Translations under genes and position numbers: made by a program
Notes under the pieces: model-generated
Seen by the model: the letters and a program-made list of their open reading frames with translations, nothing else
What the model was told of the DNA's origin: nothing
The model's database searches: none
Shown here: in pieces, positions 12,161-24,493 of the stretch
Position numbering within the stretch: the stretch's first letter is position 1
Layout of the letters: each line of letters starts with the position of its first letter
Assembly (NCBI RefSeq): GCF_030052815.1
Contig: NC_079510.1
Coordinates: 33,495,823-33,559,822, forward strand
Reading direction: 5' to 3'
DNA length: 64,000 nt
Source of the DNA: Hevea brasiliensis
Lineage: Eukaryota; Streptophyta; Magnoliopsida; Malpighiales; Euphorbiaceae

Positions 12161-13714
12161 TAATTATATGCAGCAACTTTTCAAATTAAAACAATTATAG
12201 TATATGACTTATTGAGTTTAATGCTCCAACAAGAGAATTTCTATGTGAAATAACCAATCAATAAAAATACGCATACAAATAAAAACAATTATTAATTTTT
12301 TTAAAAAATTATATTAAAAATAAAAAAAATTAAAGAATGGACCATTATAATTTTCTGGGTTCACTTTCATATGTTTATCTCTCATTAAATTGACATTTCA
12401 TATAAGATTGTCCTGAAAAAAAATCATTGTGATATAATATTAAAGGATGATATGGCAACAAACTACAAAAATAAATGAAAATTAAAAATTTCAAAACACC
12501 ATTCGACCCAGCTAAGGGCTGATTCGGTCCATGAACCAAATTAGAACTGGCTCAGGTCAACGGTTTTGGACTTTGAACCGGGGTTAGGGTATCAGATACG
12601 GACCTCCTCCCTTTGAACCAAGACCGGAACTGCATTGATTAATTTGTTTTTTAATTATATTGAGTTTATATTTGGGTCCTTTTAATTTGTTATATGAGAA
12701 ACTAAAGAAATAATATCTAAAATTTTATTATAAGTTGATAATTCTTATAGCCAAACCGGAATCGTTTCTAATTGGCACTGTTTCAAACCGAAATTATTTC
12801 GAACCAAAACTGATTCAAAACCTTAGGTTAGTCAAATAAGCCTATGGCCAAGTCTAAACAACACTTAACAAAAGGGAGAAAACACCTAATTGGGCTTGAA
12901 TTTGCAGATAAAAAAGGTTTCATTACAGTCTTTGAAGTTCCCAACATCTAATTTAGCAGTCGTAATGAATTTCAGTATATAGGATTTTCAATCTACTTCT
13001 TTCTAAAGTAATTGTAGTGCATAATAAAAGGTAAATTAAACAAAAAATCCAACATTCTTTTTACCTTTTGCTTTTTATCTCGATCTCTTGTTAACTTTCA
13101 AAGGTTAGGCGAAAATCTTTATTGCACTTCCAAAAGTGTTGCAAGCATCCTCTGACTTCCAAAGATCAATATTGGAAACCTTTATAATTCCTTTCTCAAG
13201 GTCCTACATAATTTACCATCTTACAAAGATTGGTGAATACCTTTATCATGCTTCCAAATGTGCAAAAGTATTCCCTGAATTCCTAAGATTAATGAAGACT
13301 TTCATAAAAGCCTCATCCAGATTTTTCGTGATTAATTAGCTTCCCGAGTTTGATGAAGACCTTATTAAAGTTTCATGAGAGCATTATTTATTGCTACTCC
13401 AAGTCAAAGTGAAGCATTCTTCGATCTAAGTCTCCTCAATTTTGATTACTCTAAATCGAACTGAAGTATTTCTCCATTTTAGAGACTTTTGTTGCCATAA
13501 AAAGTCAATATGATGAATTCAACACAAATTGTGTAGTACTCGTTATTGATACACCTGCAATTCATACACACTCCTTAACAACATCATGTACCAAAATCAA
13601 TATATAAGAATAACACTAGGAATAAACTGAAACCTGAATTCTATGGATTGCTCTTCATGATGATCTCATTGGAGCATTTATTGCACTTGAAGTAAAATAT
13701 GAATATTATGCCTA
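12161..13714. other. Intergenic DNA with an AACCGG-rich repeat patch
   Basis: At 12490-12830 there are several GAACCGG or AACCGAAA-type words (for example TTGAACCGGGGTTAGG), a composition seen in low-copy plant repeats. The class was not determined. The rest, to 13714, shows no convincing gene or repeat boundary. Confidence 0.35.
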
Positions 13715-13800
13715 AATATGTTTGGCCAATGACAATTTCTTAGCAAGAATCCAGCTTAATATGTTTGGCCAATGACAATTTCTTAGCAAGAATCCAGCTT
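13715..13800. repeat. Perfect 43-bp tandem duplication
   Basis: Two exact head-to-tail copies (13715-13757 and 13758-13800), each opening AATATGTTTGGCCAATGACA and closing AATCCAGCTT. A recent slippage-type duplication in non-coding DNA. Confidence 0.9.
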
Positions 13801-14374
13801 CTTCCGTTCCTCCAAGTAACTTTTGCATCTATTGAACATCATCCATGGCTTCATTTGCAGCCTTTTTTTTTTCATGGAATTTTCAAGGGATCAAAATTAG
13901 GAGGATAAAACTTATTTAACACATTTCGTTCTCCAATGAATTTCAATCAACAACAAAAATAAATTTTCAAAAACAGTGATTAAAAAGCATATTGACCCGC
14001 TAATGAGGGTTTATTTTCTCAATCAGTACTCACATTAAGTTGAGAGTTCATGTCTTACTAACTGTTTCTCTTAGTAAATGATCTATAAACTTTACTGTAA
14101 TTTTTCAATGAAGTTGGTGGTATGCTATATGCCCTTGGACTAGGGAGTCTTGTTGTTTATTCGAAAAAAGGGGAAAAAAAAACATATTGACCTGATAAAC
14201 ACAAGTAGGAAGTAGCAACTAAGTAAGTAACAGTCGGAGTTACCTAAATCCCTTCACATGACAGGTTGGTGATGGTGAATTAGATAAAAAGAATCAATAA
14301 ACATTGATGGAGAAGCAATCACGAAGTTAGCAAGCATGTATACCCCTGCGTTACAGTGGGCGGACACAACATTA

Positions 14375-14378
<4 letters not shown>

Positions 14379-14430
<52 letters not shown>
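14379..14430. repeat. (AT)n microsatellite, tandem unit 1
   Basis: About 26 uninterrupted AT repeats inside the first unit of the 1.07-kb duplication. The second unit has about 22 at the same place. Confidence 0.95.
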
Positions 14431-14433
<3 letters not shown>

Positions 14434-15434
14434 AGTTATAAAATTAGCAAAATGTTTGTTTTGTTAAGGTTTATCTATTATATTAGACCTTAACAATTCA
14501 GACACAATGTTGATTTTTTATATACAAGCAAAATAATATGTACAGTTATATACATAAATACATCCACCAAATTAGGCTGCTAAGGTCTACAAATGAGATG
14601 CAATACATATCTTATACATAGAGTTAGGCAGCCGTTCAATTTGTTAGCAAAATGGAGTTAATATTTCTTTTCCAATAGCACAAAATAAGACTGTTGAGAA
14701 ATTTTATATCAATTTTCATAGAAAGTATTACTCTAAGTTACAGGTTTGGTCACCATTTTGTGAAGTCAAATATGTGGTTTCAACTTGGTCTTTTTGATAT
14801 CACAAGCTAGTTTCCATTTAACAATGAGGTTGTACCGAATAGTTTTATCAGGTGGAGTGAAAAATAAAGCTAACAAAGAACTAAATTTAAAATGAAATGG
14901 AAATAAAAAGAATATAATAGAATACCATTTGAAATTTGGATTTCTATCAGTACAAACACTATAAAGTAAAACAAATTCACGAACACTATTTTTATTAGAA
15001 AGCTTATTGGAAATGGTTGTATTCAAATAAACAGTAGAGTCCAACAAAAGCATTTTAAAATTAGGATTATGAGATAAAAATAAAATGAAGTATGATTTCC
15101 AAAAGATACTGTAGACACTATATTTTGGTCGACCCTCAAATGCAAGGTTCTTTTAAAATTAAAATTTCATTATGTTTGAAGTTGGTGGTATGCTATATGC
15201 CCTTGGACTAGGAGTCTTGTTGTTTATCTGAAAAAGGGGAAAAACATATTGACCTGATAAACACAAGTAGGAAGTAGCAACTAAGTAAGTAATAGCCGGA
15301 GTTACCTAAATCCCTTCACATGACAGGTTGGTGATGGTGAATTAGATAAAAAGAATCAATAAACATTGATGGAGAAGCAATCACGAAGTTAGTACATGTA
15401 TACCCCTGCGTTACAGTGGGCGGACACAACATTA

Positions 15435-15438
<4 letters not shown>

Positions 15439-15482
<44 letters not shown>
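15439..15482. repeat. (AT)n microsatellite, tandem unit 2
   Basis: About 22 AT repeats, the counterpart of the array at 14379-14430. Confidence 0.95.
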
Positions 15483-15485
<3 letters not shown>

Positions 15486-16216
15486 AGTTATAAAATTAGT
15501 AAATGTTTGTTTTGTTAAGGTTTATCTATTATATTAGACCTTAACAATTCAGACACAATGTTGATTTTTATATACAAGCAAAATAATATGTACAGTTATA
15601 TACATAAATACATCCACCAAATTAGGCTGCTAAGGTCTACAAATGAGATGCACATACATATCTTATACATAGAGTTAGGCAGCTGTTCAATTTGTTAGCA
15701 AATGGAGTTAATATTTCTTTCCAATAGCAAAATAAGACTGTTGAGAAATTTTATATCAATTTTCATAGAAAGTATTACTCTAAGTTACAGGTTTGGTCAC
15801 CATTTTGTGAAGTCAAATATGTGGTTTCAACTTGGTCTTTTGATATCACAAGCTAGTTTCCATTTAACAATGAGGTTGTACTGAATAGTTTTATCAGGAG
15901 GAAAAATAAAGCTAACAAAGAACTAAATTTAAAATGAAATGGAAATAAAAAGAATATAATAGAATACCATTTGAAATTTGGATTTCTATCAGTACAAACA
16001 CTATAAAGTAAAACAAATTCACGAACACTATTTTTATTAGAAAGCTTATTGGAAATGGTTGTATTCAAATAAACAGTAGAGTCCAACAAAAGCATTTTAA
16101 AATTAGGATTATGAGATAAAAATAAATGAAGTATGATTTTCCAAAAGATATCAGAGACACTATATTTTGGTCGACTCAAATGCAAGGTTCTTTTAAAATT
16201 AAAATTTCATTATGTT

Positions 16217-17112
16217 ATCCATTCTCGACCGATGACCCGATCACATGTAGCTTTTCCGAACTCACCAATAGCTTGTCTTTGGCGTAAATCGATCTCACGT
16301 TCAAGTTAGATTGCTTTCCGATCTCTTTGCCTTTATCCGATGTGTTCGAATCGATATTGGATCTCCGGACCATTCAATCTCACATGCTATTGTGTTCCGA
16401 TCTCTATGTTCAAATACCTCAAAGTTCCAAATCTGCACATAGTATTATGATCAGGTATCTCGCTCGAATTGTCCAAACATTTCTCAATCAGAGCTAAGGT
16501 TTTATCCGATCCCTAAATAATGATTCCGACCCTAATGAGCTCAAGTCATTTTCAAATATTTACAATTCTACCGAAGCACTCTTCAAATGTTTTAAGGTTT
16601 CATTTGATATTCGGTCACGGCTCCGTCCGATCTCTTGTTCACGTGTAATGTTTTTCCGATCTCTTGGAGTGGCTTAATGTTTTATGATTAATAACCGATC
16701 TCGGGTTTAATATTCAACTGCATTCAATTGATTAAGTATTTAAGCAATTTGGTTTCAATGTTTTTTGATCTCATCAAGAAAACTGAGCATGGAAAGACTT
16801 AGATTCATTGCAAAATATAAGAAATATACAAGTCATTCGGCAGGAGGGTCTCCCCTAACCTACTCTCCAGATATATTTTCAGTTCCATCATCCTCTCTCT
16901 CTCTCTCTCTCTCAGGCTCCCTCTCACTGTCTTCTTCAGCTCTTAGGACGAGATCCACCATCCAGGAGAAGTCTTCCTTAGGATGGCGCTTCACGAGTTC
17001 TGCCAGAAGATTGCCATGTGCATTCACATAAGCACCAGCCTCTCTCGCGCAGAGCCTCTTCTTCCTTGGCCTTGATCTCTTCGACAAGTCGAGCGACATC
17101 GGCAGATCGGCA
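16217..17112 (-). other. Retroelement-like internal DNA with a gag-like scrap
   Basis: At 16217-16760 the word CCGATCTC and variants recur many times, with no coding sequence. On the minus strand, 17099 to 16860 is open for 79 codons with the phrases AYVNAHGNLLAELVKRHP and EDFSWMVDL, then an acidic/arginine repeat tail encoded by a (CT)n run (about 16892-16912). The first part looks like the end of a plant retroelement gag or non-autonomous-element protein, but I do not recognise a specific family. The SINE, LARD and gag alternatives cannot be separated by eye. Confidence 0.3.
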
Positions 17113-18958
17113 GTGTAACGCCCTCACCATAGGTAGTCCGTACATTTTACTGTTCCGACGACTAATGTCCTGCTCTGATACCGTGATGTCCGAACTACAC
17201 TTAAACTATAGTGAGGAGACATAAATTAATGAAATAAATATAAAAAAAAACATAGGAATAACAGAGAAAAAAAATAAATTAAAGTTTAGAGAATTTACAA
17301 ATTGGTATAAAATAATAAAAATAACCCGATGAGCACCATGAAGGGCATTTTGGTCATTTCACCCCAAGAGGTGAATTTTGACTTAAATGTCAAATTAAAA
17401 TTTGGAAATAGAATAATTAACATAAATTAATTTTATGAATTTGAATTTGAAAAATGAGAAGAGAAAGAAGAAGAAAAGAAAAGGAAAGAAAAGAAAAGAA
17501 AGGAAATAGATTTATGAAATTTAAAAACAATAAAGTACACATAAATGTATATATATAAATACCCACAAGAGACAAAATCCCACCAACCATTTTCTTCTTC
17601 CTCTTCTCTCTCTCTCCTTGCCGTCTCCCTTGGTCTCTCCCTCCCCACCATTGTTATCAAGCTTAAAGCTTGATTTCCTCTTCATTTACCCATCAAAACC
17701 CATAGCTTTCTTCACAAATAATTCTCCCCACTCCATAAGGAAGCTTTAGATACCCATTTGAAGAAGAGAAATTGAAGTTTGGCAAGACACCCAAAAAGGT
17801 TAGTGCTTTTCTCCCTTCCTTCTTCTTTTAATACTTGAAAGTGACTTGAGATAAGTGGAAATTTCAAGAAATTAACAAGAAATTCATGAACCCATGATGT
17901 CCCCAAATTTTGGCAGCCATGAAATGTGTTGGGCTTTATTGTGTTCAAATAATGTAAATGAGTTTAGAGATGATGAGTGATATGATTATATGTATGAGAA
18001 GTGAAAAGGGATTGAATTGATTGAGTTTGAAACTTGGAAATTAGGGTTTGTGTACATGACTTGAGATTTTGTGTAAATGCTTGAAATTTGACCTAATTGG
18101 GATGAGATTGTTGCTTATAGAAGTGTATTGCATGCAAATTGAAGCAAGGAAGTTGGAGGAGAAATGAAATTTTGAAGTGCTATTTTCTGCAGGTTGCGTT
18201 TGTTGAGGGCAGTACACATTTTAGGCCATAAATGAAATTGTGTGACCCCAATTGGTATGAGGCTAATTGGGGGTGAAACTAGACCCAAAATAGCCCATAT
18301 TCTATGAAGAAACCATGCCCAAATTCTGTCCAAAACTTAACCTAAATCGCCTAAATTCAGATTTTCCGCACCCAAACCTAAAATGACCAAATGAACACTA
18401 CGTCATAACTCTCTTTATACTGGTCCAAATGACCTAAAATTCACCCATGGAAAGTTTAGACATAGGGCTACGCTTTTCATGAAGACCACTTAACCTAGTT
18501 TTCCTTTAACCAATTCAATTGGTAGCACAAGTTGGGCCATCAACGCTAACCTAGAAAATGATCAAATGAACAGTACGTGTTCATTTGGTCATAACTCTCT
18601 TTATACTAGTCCAAATGACCTAAAATTTCACCCATAGAAAGTTTAGACATAGGGATACACTTTTCATGAAGACCACTTAACCCAGTTTTGCCTTTAACCA
18701 ATTCAAATTGTTAGCACAAATTGGGTCATTGAAACTGCCAACCCAGAAAATGACCAAATGAACAGTACATGTTCATTTGGTTATAACTCTCTCTATACTG
18801 GTCCAAATGACCTAAAATTTTACCAATGGAAAGTTTAGACATAGGGCTACACTTTTCATGAAGACCACTTAACCCAGTTTTGCCTTTAACAAATTCAAAT
18901 TGTTAGCAAAAGTTGGGTCACTGAAACTGCCAACCCAAAAAATGACAAAATGAACACC
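17113..18958 (+). repeat. Truncated chromovirus-type LTR (plus orientation)
   Basis: Opens TGTAACGCCCTCACC with the following phrase TAGTCCGTACATTTTACTGT. This parallels the start of the minus-strand LTR at 61472 (TGTAACATCCTCACTTTAGC, then TAGTCCATACAG). Shared later features include a GCCGTCTCCC/AAGCTTAAAGCTTG segment near 17620-17670 and the ATGACCAAATGAACAGT repeats. The expected 3' terminus (GGGTGTCACA) is absent. The LTR stops at about 18958 against MULE sequence, so it is a fragment. Confidence 0.55.
18384..18958 (+). repeat. Three tandem 175-192-bp repeats inside the LTR
   Basis: Units start at 18384, 18559 and 18751, with a fourth beginning at 18943 and cut off. Each opens TGACCAAATGAACA or close to it and contains TAACTCTCTTTATACTGGTC, GAAAGTTTAGACATAGGG and TTTTCATGAAGACCACTTAA. 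Units 2 and 3 begin with a near-palindrome (AAATGAACAGTACATGTTCA). Confidence 0.85.
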
Positions 18959-18959
18959 T

Positions 18960-20617
18960 TACATAGTGCTTCTTTCATTACTGGATTCTTGAAAGTGGTA
19001 TTATAATTGCTTAAGATGTGTCGGATGCAAAACCGGTGATGAGCTGCAGAAGGTTGCCACATCCTGCATTGCCCTTATAATCCCTTTATGTCTATCCGAT
19101 ATGACACATATATCTTCTTGATCAGTGACAAACACTCTTAAACATTTCATAAAACCAGTCCCAATTCCTTCCATCTTCACAATCAACAATAGCCCATGTA
19201 ATGGGAAATATATGGTTACTTCCATCCAGGGCTATTGCACAAAATAAACACCCCTTATACTTCCCGTATAGAAATGTTGAGTCAATGCATATAACAGGTC
19301 GGCAATGCTTAAAACCCTCGATTAATTGTTTGAATGACCAAAACATTATGTTAAAAACCTTCTAACCCAAAACTAAATGATTATTGATAAATAATTCCTC
19401 CTTTTCAATGACGATGTGAGATTCAGGGTTTTGCTTACACAATGCTATCATGAATCATCTCAATCGACCATAAGATTCTTTCCAACCTCCAAAAATCTTT
19501 ACAATTGCCATATGCCTTACATTCCAAGTTTTTCTTTAACTCGGTTCATAACCGATCTTATCTTTTAATTCATCTTGTAAAGCTGAAATCTTTACACTCA
19601 GTTGTTCTTGAACTATAGGCATAATGAAATGACAAATGAATTTTGAATCCAATTTGCAATGATCCTTTGACATGGCTAGATTTGAACACGTATGGGGTCC
19701 GTTGTAATGAGTAATTTTCAATACATCTAAACCTTCCTGTCAGGACACACGCATTCTCCATTGGCAATTACTATTCTTATCACTGCATTTAATAGCATAT
19801 GTTCTACTTGTGCTCTCTTCCTTGCAAAAGTTATGGTGTCTTAACATGTGATATTTCTGAATAGCATTTTTAATAGCCTCTCTTGATGGGAACAACATAC
19901 GAACTTTAAACTCACTTGACTCGTCCCAAAGTGAAGAAAACAGTGGTTTTGAAAAAGTGTCAACAGTTAGCAACGAAAAATCAATTTCCGAATAAGGTGG
20001 AGGAGCCACAATTAGAACAATTGGGTTTGACACATTAGTGTTGTAATAATTAACCAAATTGAAATCAGCACCATAATCATCATTATCCATGTCATCATCG
20101 TAACATAAAATTTCATCTTCGTCTTCTGAATCTTTATCATCTACCTGATTGACACAATAATCACTGTTGTCCGATTCGTTATCGATATCCAATTGACTTG
20201 AACCAACAACATGACATTCAGTTCGAACATCACTTGCAGAGTTATTGACATCATCCAAACCCTCAGAATTTTCTAATGTAATAGCATTTGATGGGCCGGC
20301 TTCATCTACAACATTTACACTACCATCGGGTTGGTAAATGTCACATACAATACTATCGATTCCACACCTCCTATTTGCTCAATAAAAATAAACATTATTG
20401 ATATGTCATCATCATTTCTCAATTCCATGCAGCCCCAATTCAAAACACCTATACTTAGTTTGGGTTTCCTAAAAATGATATGCTCAATGAATTTGTGTCC
20501 TTCTGCCAGGGAAATTATCCGTACTATGCCCATCGCGAGATTTGTAAATTTTAATTTACAACCAATACTAATAATAGCTGATCTACTCCCACAATAATCG
20601 TATCCATCATCACCCAT
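18960..20617 (-). pseudogene. MULE (MuDR-type) transposase, frameshifted and 3'-truncated
   Basis: Read on the minus strand from 20617, an N-terminal PB1-like segment (MGDDGYDYCGS) is followed after a frameshift near 20340 by an acidic stretch and the MuDR DNA-binding region (FPSREAIKNAIQKYHM, KCSDKNSNCQWRMR; 20258 to 19740). Then come KITHYNGPHTCSN (about 19720) and the MULE core (PVICIDSTFLYGKYKGCLF, then WAIVDCEDGRNWDWF; 19346 to 19122). The core continues in another frame as VISDRHKGIIRAM and ends near 18960, where LTR sequence begins. At least three frame breaks are needed, and the C-terminal part with the SWIM finger is missing. It cannot make an active enzyme. Confidence 0.85.
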
Positions 20618-21784
20618 AATAATGTTGCCATCCTAGTACACAATACCATAACATGGAATTGACATCTTCACATGTAAAAATAACACTTCTTACAATTTTT
20701 AATGTACATTAAAATATTAGTTAACACAACATAAATATTAAAAATGAAAAATTCAATACCATTTCGCATAATTGCCTCACTTAATGTATGTGGCGAATTC
20801 AAAGCATAATATATTTTACTTTTCGATTAAACCAATTGGACCAATATGCTCAATAATATATAATTTAATATTATTATTTGAAACAATTTTTTTTATTGAT
20901 TCACTTATATATAAATTAACTATCAACTAAGTAATAAATATAAATACATTATATAAATTTAAATAATTACTTACCTTTTTTTTCCACAAAAAAGGCGATC
21001 AATTGCAATTCCCTTAAATTGAAAAGTCTCTTAAATCCACCAACTTCACTTCTTCCAGAATCAATTTACATGTACACAAAAAAAAAAAAAATCAATGTAT
21101 CCCATGTTTATTTTAAATTTACAATAAAAATATTACATAATTTTTCTTAAAAACATGTAATATATTGTCTATAAATTTACAAATTGCTTTTACCAAAAAA
21201 ATATGTTGCACAATAAAAATAAAATTATCTCCATATTTTTTTCCACTTATTATACTTTTAATATATATTCATTATTTATAACTAAAAAATTTCATTTTAT
21301 ATTACTTTCACCTGATTTTTTTCCCTCACAAAATTTCTCAATACATATTAAAACTAATAATAATATTTTTTCTATTTTCAAATATTTTATTTCCTTCTTT
21401 ATACATAATATCATATTTTATAACTAATAATTTTTTCTAATTTAAATTTTACAACAAAATATTTAATTCTTACTAATAGTATTTTTTTTCATTTTTATTG
21501 ATTCAAATTTTTAACCACACTACTTCAACTATAATATAATACTTTATTTCGCTATTAAACTTTAAAAATATTTTACTACCATAAATATTTTTTCTTTTAA
21601 CATTAAATTTATCACTAAATATAATGATAGAAAAAAACATACCTTTAATCTTCAACAGAGAAAGAACAGTGAGAGGGAGAGAACATTGAAAGGGAAAGGG
21701 AGAGAACACTGAAAGAGAAAGGGAGACAGGGAGAGGGAGAGAAAATATATAGGGGGCTAGGATATTGAGTTTGCGGTGACCAAG
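20618..21784. other. AT-rich 5' flank of the MULE, with a purine-rich block
   Basis: Very AT-rich and without genes. Near 21655-21752 there is a GAGAGGGAGA-type purine run, possibly a leader region of the MULE read on the minus strand. The MULE terminus is probably between 21880 and 22030, but no partner terminus is present for comparison. Confidence 0.4.
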
Positions 21785-21857
21785 GGCAGCTAAGTGCTAC
21801 CATGGGTAGCACCCAGCTATGTCAGCTGGGCACCACCCATGGTAGCATCTAGCTGCC
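21785..21857. repeat. Near-perfect inverted repeat (34-bp arms, 5-base loop)
   Basis: The left arm runs GGCAGCTAAGTGCTACCATG then GGTAGCACCCAGCT. The right arm runs AGCTGGGCACCACCCATGGT then AGCATCTAGCTGCC. The two pair almost completely around the loop ATGTC. It is GC-richer than its surroundings. Confidence 0.9.
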
Positions 21858-22169
21858 ATGATTAGCCACTTACTGACACCTCACCACTTTTTTTTGGCTT
21901 TTTACAAATAAGTCCATAACAGGATATTTTTATGTGTGAGTGGCAAATAGTCACTACTCTAGATAGAGACCGGCTGACAATTTCGTTTTTTATTATTTTT
22001 TTTCATTTCAATCCTCATAATTTTTTTTTTATCTTTTTTCCCCCAAATGGCTACCCGTACTAGAGTCTAACTATCTCTCTCCTCTAACTTACCTCTGGTA
22101 AATAAGTGCAAGGTAACCCTCTTTTGGTATTGTTTTTTTTTAATTACTTCCTCTGGGTAATTTGCCCTT

Positions 22170-23640
22170 CAACATCTAAAGTTTCTTCAGATGGATCTTC
22201 ACAAGCAGGCAATAATGAGTTGGATGATGCGGCCTGCCATTCCTCTGCTCGAGAAGACCCGATTATGATTAGGGGTAAGTAAGGATCAGTTGGCGACACT
22301 ACAGAGATCATGCAAGAACCATCTTTATCTGCATGCTCCCTGCATGCAGAGGCAACTTCCGAAGACCCCCAGGCATTCGTTATTGTTTCGAGGCAACTGG
22401 GAGACGTGAACTTGTCCCCCTGCTAACAGCTTTTTGTCTCATGTTGACATTAAGCTTTTAAAGCAAGGAGTTGCCATAATCGACCCTCCTCTTTGTGATC
22501 CAGACCTCACGCCTAATGGAACTTCTCCCATGGCTTTGTCTGTTGTTCCCTATGAGCCCATGGAAGAAGCTTTAAGCGCAGCCCATTCCAGGCCTCTTTC
22601 AAAATTCAAAATTATGTCAAGTTTAACAGAATGCTCAAACGAAAAAAGAAAAAGAACAAGCTTTTATCAGAACTTTTAGATATTTCTCCAAAGTTTTCCC
22701 ATGTTGGCAAAAGGAAGAAGACATCAAAGGGTAAGCAGTTGAGCTCTCCAGCTTCGTCCAGTTCTCAAATCGAAAAGCTTGCTGAGAGTGACATTTGCCG
22801 CATGAATCTATATTATCGGCGTTTTGTTATTGGTTCCAGCCCGATTCCTCTAGATGCTTCAGTCCTTTTAAGTGCTGAAGAAGAAGCGAGAAAGACTAAC
22901 AGTCGGTAAGGATTTGGGTTCATCCTTTTCGGGGTCTAAAGAGGAGGTGCTTCAAATTTTTTTATAGTAGACCACAGGTGTTTCCTAAACCACTGGGTTA
23001 GGCCTGATTTTGCTTATGTCGGAGAGGCCTATTATAAAGTAAAGCGCTCCCAACGAGAATTTTCTCCATTGATGAAGATAGAACACTGACATTGCTTAAA
23101 GTCTTTTACTAGACAAATCAACCAATTGATGAGGTGCGTCAACTTTTACTCAAACAAATTCACGAATAACGGGCACTTTTCAAGAGCATCGATTAAGTTG
23201 GTTAGGATTTTCACCCCTTTTTTCGTTTTGAGTTTTGCTTCGTTCTCCATCTGTTTTGGTTTTGCAGAGCGGTATGCCTTAAGTTTCGTTTTCGGTTCCT
23301 TTCTCCTTTTTGGCTGAGCGATTATTTGGGTATTCGGTTTTTGTTGGTTACCATGTTGCTTGTCCTTTTTTCGATGTTGCTTGCAATGGTTGTTTGCTAT
23401 GTTTTAGTTATTGTTTTGTCAGCTTTGGTCCTTGCCAGTTTTTGTAGCTTAGGTTCTGCTGCTCTTAGAGTTTGAGGTGCTCTGTTTTTGGTTATGTTCC
23501 TCGCCCACCAGCTGTTTAATGTGTGGCTTTAGGTTTTCTTTGCTTTTTAATCTCTATTTTTGGGGTCCCTTTTAGCCTTTGTATCTTCTCTCTCAAAGTT
23601 TTTCGTAGTTAATTTTAATAAATTCTATGCTTATAATAAA
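22170..23640 (+). pseudogene. LINE-like remnant (ORF1 tail and 3' region)
   Basis: Two overlapping frames carry a degraded LINE ORF1-like protein: 22434-22679 (HVDIKLLKQGVAIIDPPLCD) and 22631-22909 (KLAESDICRMNLYYRRF). A further frame contains TVGKDLGSSFSGSKEEVL, like the closing segment of plant LINE ORF1 (EA..TL.VG..LGL.F.G.EEE). After it lies T-rich sequence ending in AATAAATTC and AATAAAACA near 23616-23645, like a LINE 3' end. No ORF2 is seen between. The family call is tentative. Confidence 0.45.
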
Positions 23641-24493
23641 ACAATGATAATTTCGAAATTCTAAATTTTGATTTCAATTTTGCAATCGAAATAAATATAT
23701 TTGCATTGCATCATAAATTAATTACAAAGTCTTACCAACTAAAATTTTATATTGGTTTGAAGGTTACAATATAATTATTACAAGCAAATACTAATCAATA
23801 TTGTATGAAAAGAAAAAAAATTTTACTATATTTTTAGCACTGCAATTATTTTATAAAGAAAGTATGAAATTGTGGTAAATTTTATTGCTTGAATTGAAAT
23901 GTGGATGGATTCAATATTTTGGATGCCTTCTACCCATATATATATACAGCAATAAGCTTAAACTGATCTATATAAATCAGAGATTTCTTTAAATATTATC
24001 AATAATTCTTGCTTATTAACTAATTAATTTTACAATATTAAATATTCTTTTATTCATACTTTACTATTTTATTTTAAATATTTATTGTGATTAATTTTAT
24101 TCATATAATCTCACATATGTACCATCTTAATTTATTTTAAAAGAGGTTATAAATGATTCCTAATATAATAATATAGATTACCATGCCTTGACAAAATTAG
24201 TATGACTATTAAAATTTGCGTTGTCCCTTATATGTGTTCTACGTAAAATAAGAAAAAAAAAAAAAAACGGCTAGTCTTTCTCTGTTTTATAATTTTTATG
24301 ACAAACACAAAAATTCTTAAACTTAAAAAGAAAGGCACTTTTATTAAGCTTAGAATAGCAGATATTGAAATATGAAATTTAAAATAATATCCATTGTATA
24401 TGGATTAAGATCCTTTCATATTTGATAATTAAACATGACCACGTGAATTAATTGCTTTTTGATTATTCCATGTAAAACAAAGATTATGGTTGA

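Larger units (their letters stand above)
14109..16216. repeat. 1.07-kb direct tandem duplication
   Basis: Unit 1 (14109-15176, 1,068 bp) and unit 2 (15177-16216, about 1,040 bp) both open TGAAGTTGGTGGTATGCTAT and both close with TTAAAATTTCATTATGTT. Each carries an (AT)n array (14379-14430 and 15439-15482) after the phrase GTTACAGTGGGCGGACACAA. Most differences are one-base length changes in homopolymers or short indels. No protein family was recognised. Frames of 95 and 110 codons on the minus strand match each other only because the DNA is duplicated. Confidence 0.9.

Noticed and set aside
14766..16185. Two similar minus-strand frames (95 and 110 codons) that look like a conserved small protein
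   Set aside because: They are alike because they lie in the 1.07-kb tandem duplication. The composition is that of translated AT-rich DNA, and no family is recognisable.
17167..17177. GCTCTGATACC, the complement of a tRNA-Met primer site, suggesting a minus-strand LTR ending near 17187
   Set aside because: The surrounding sequence from 17113 matches the start of the 61472 LTR in plus orientation, and no minus-strand gag follows at the right spacing. The primer-like word is probably coincidental or a relic.
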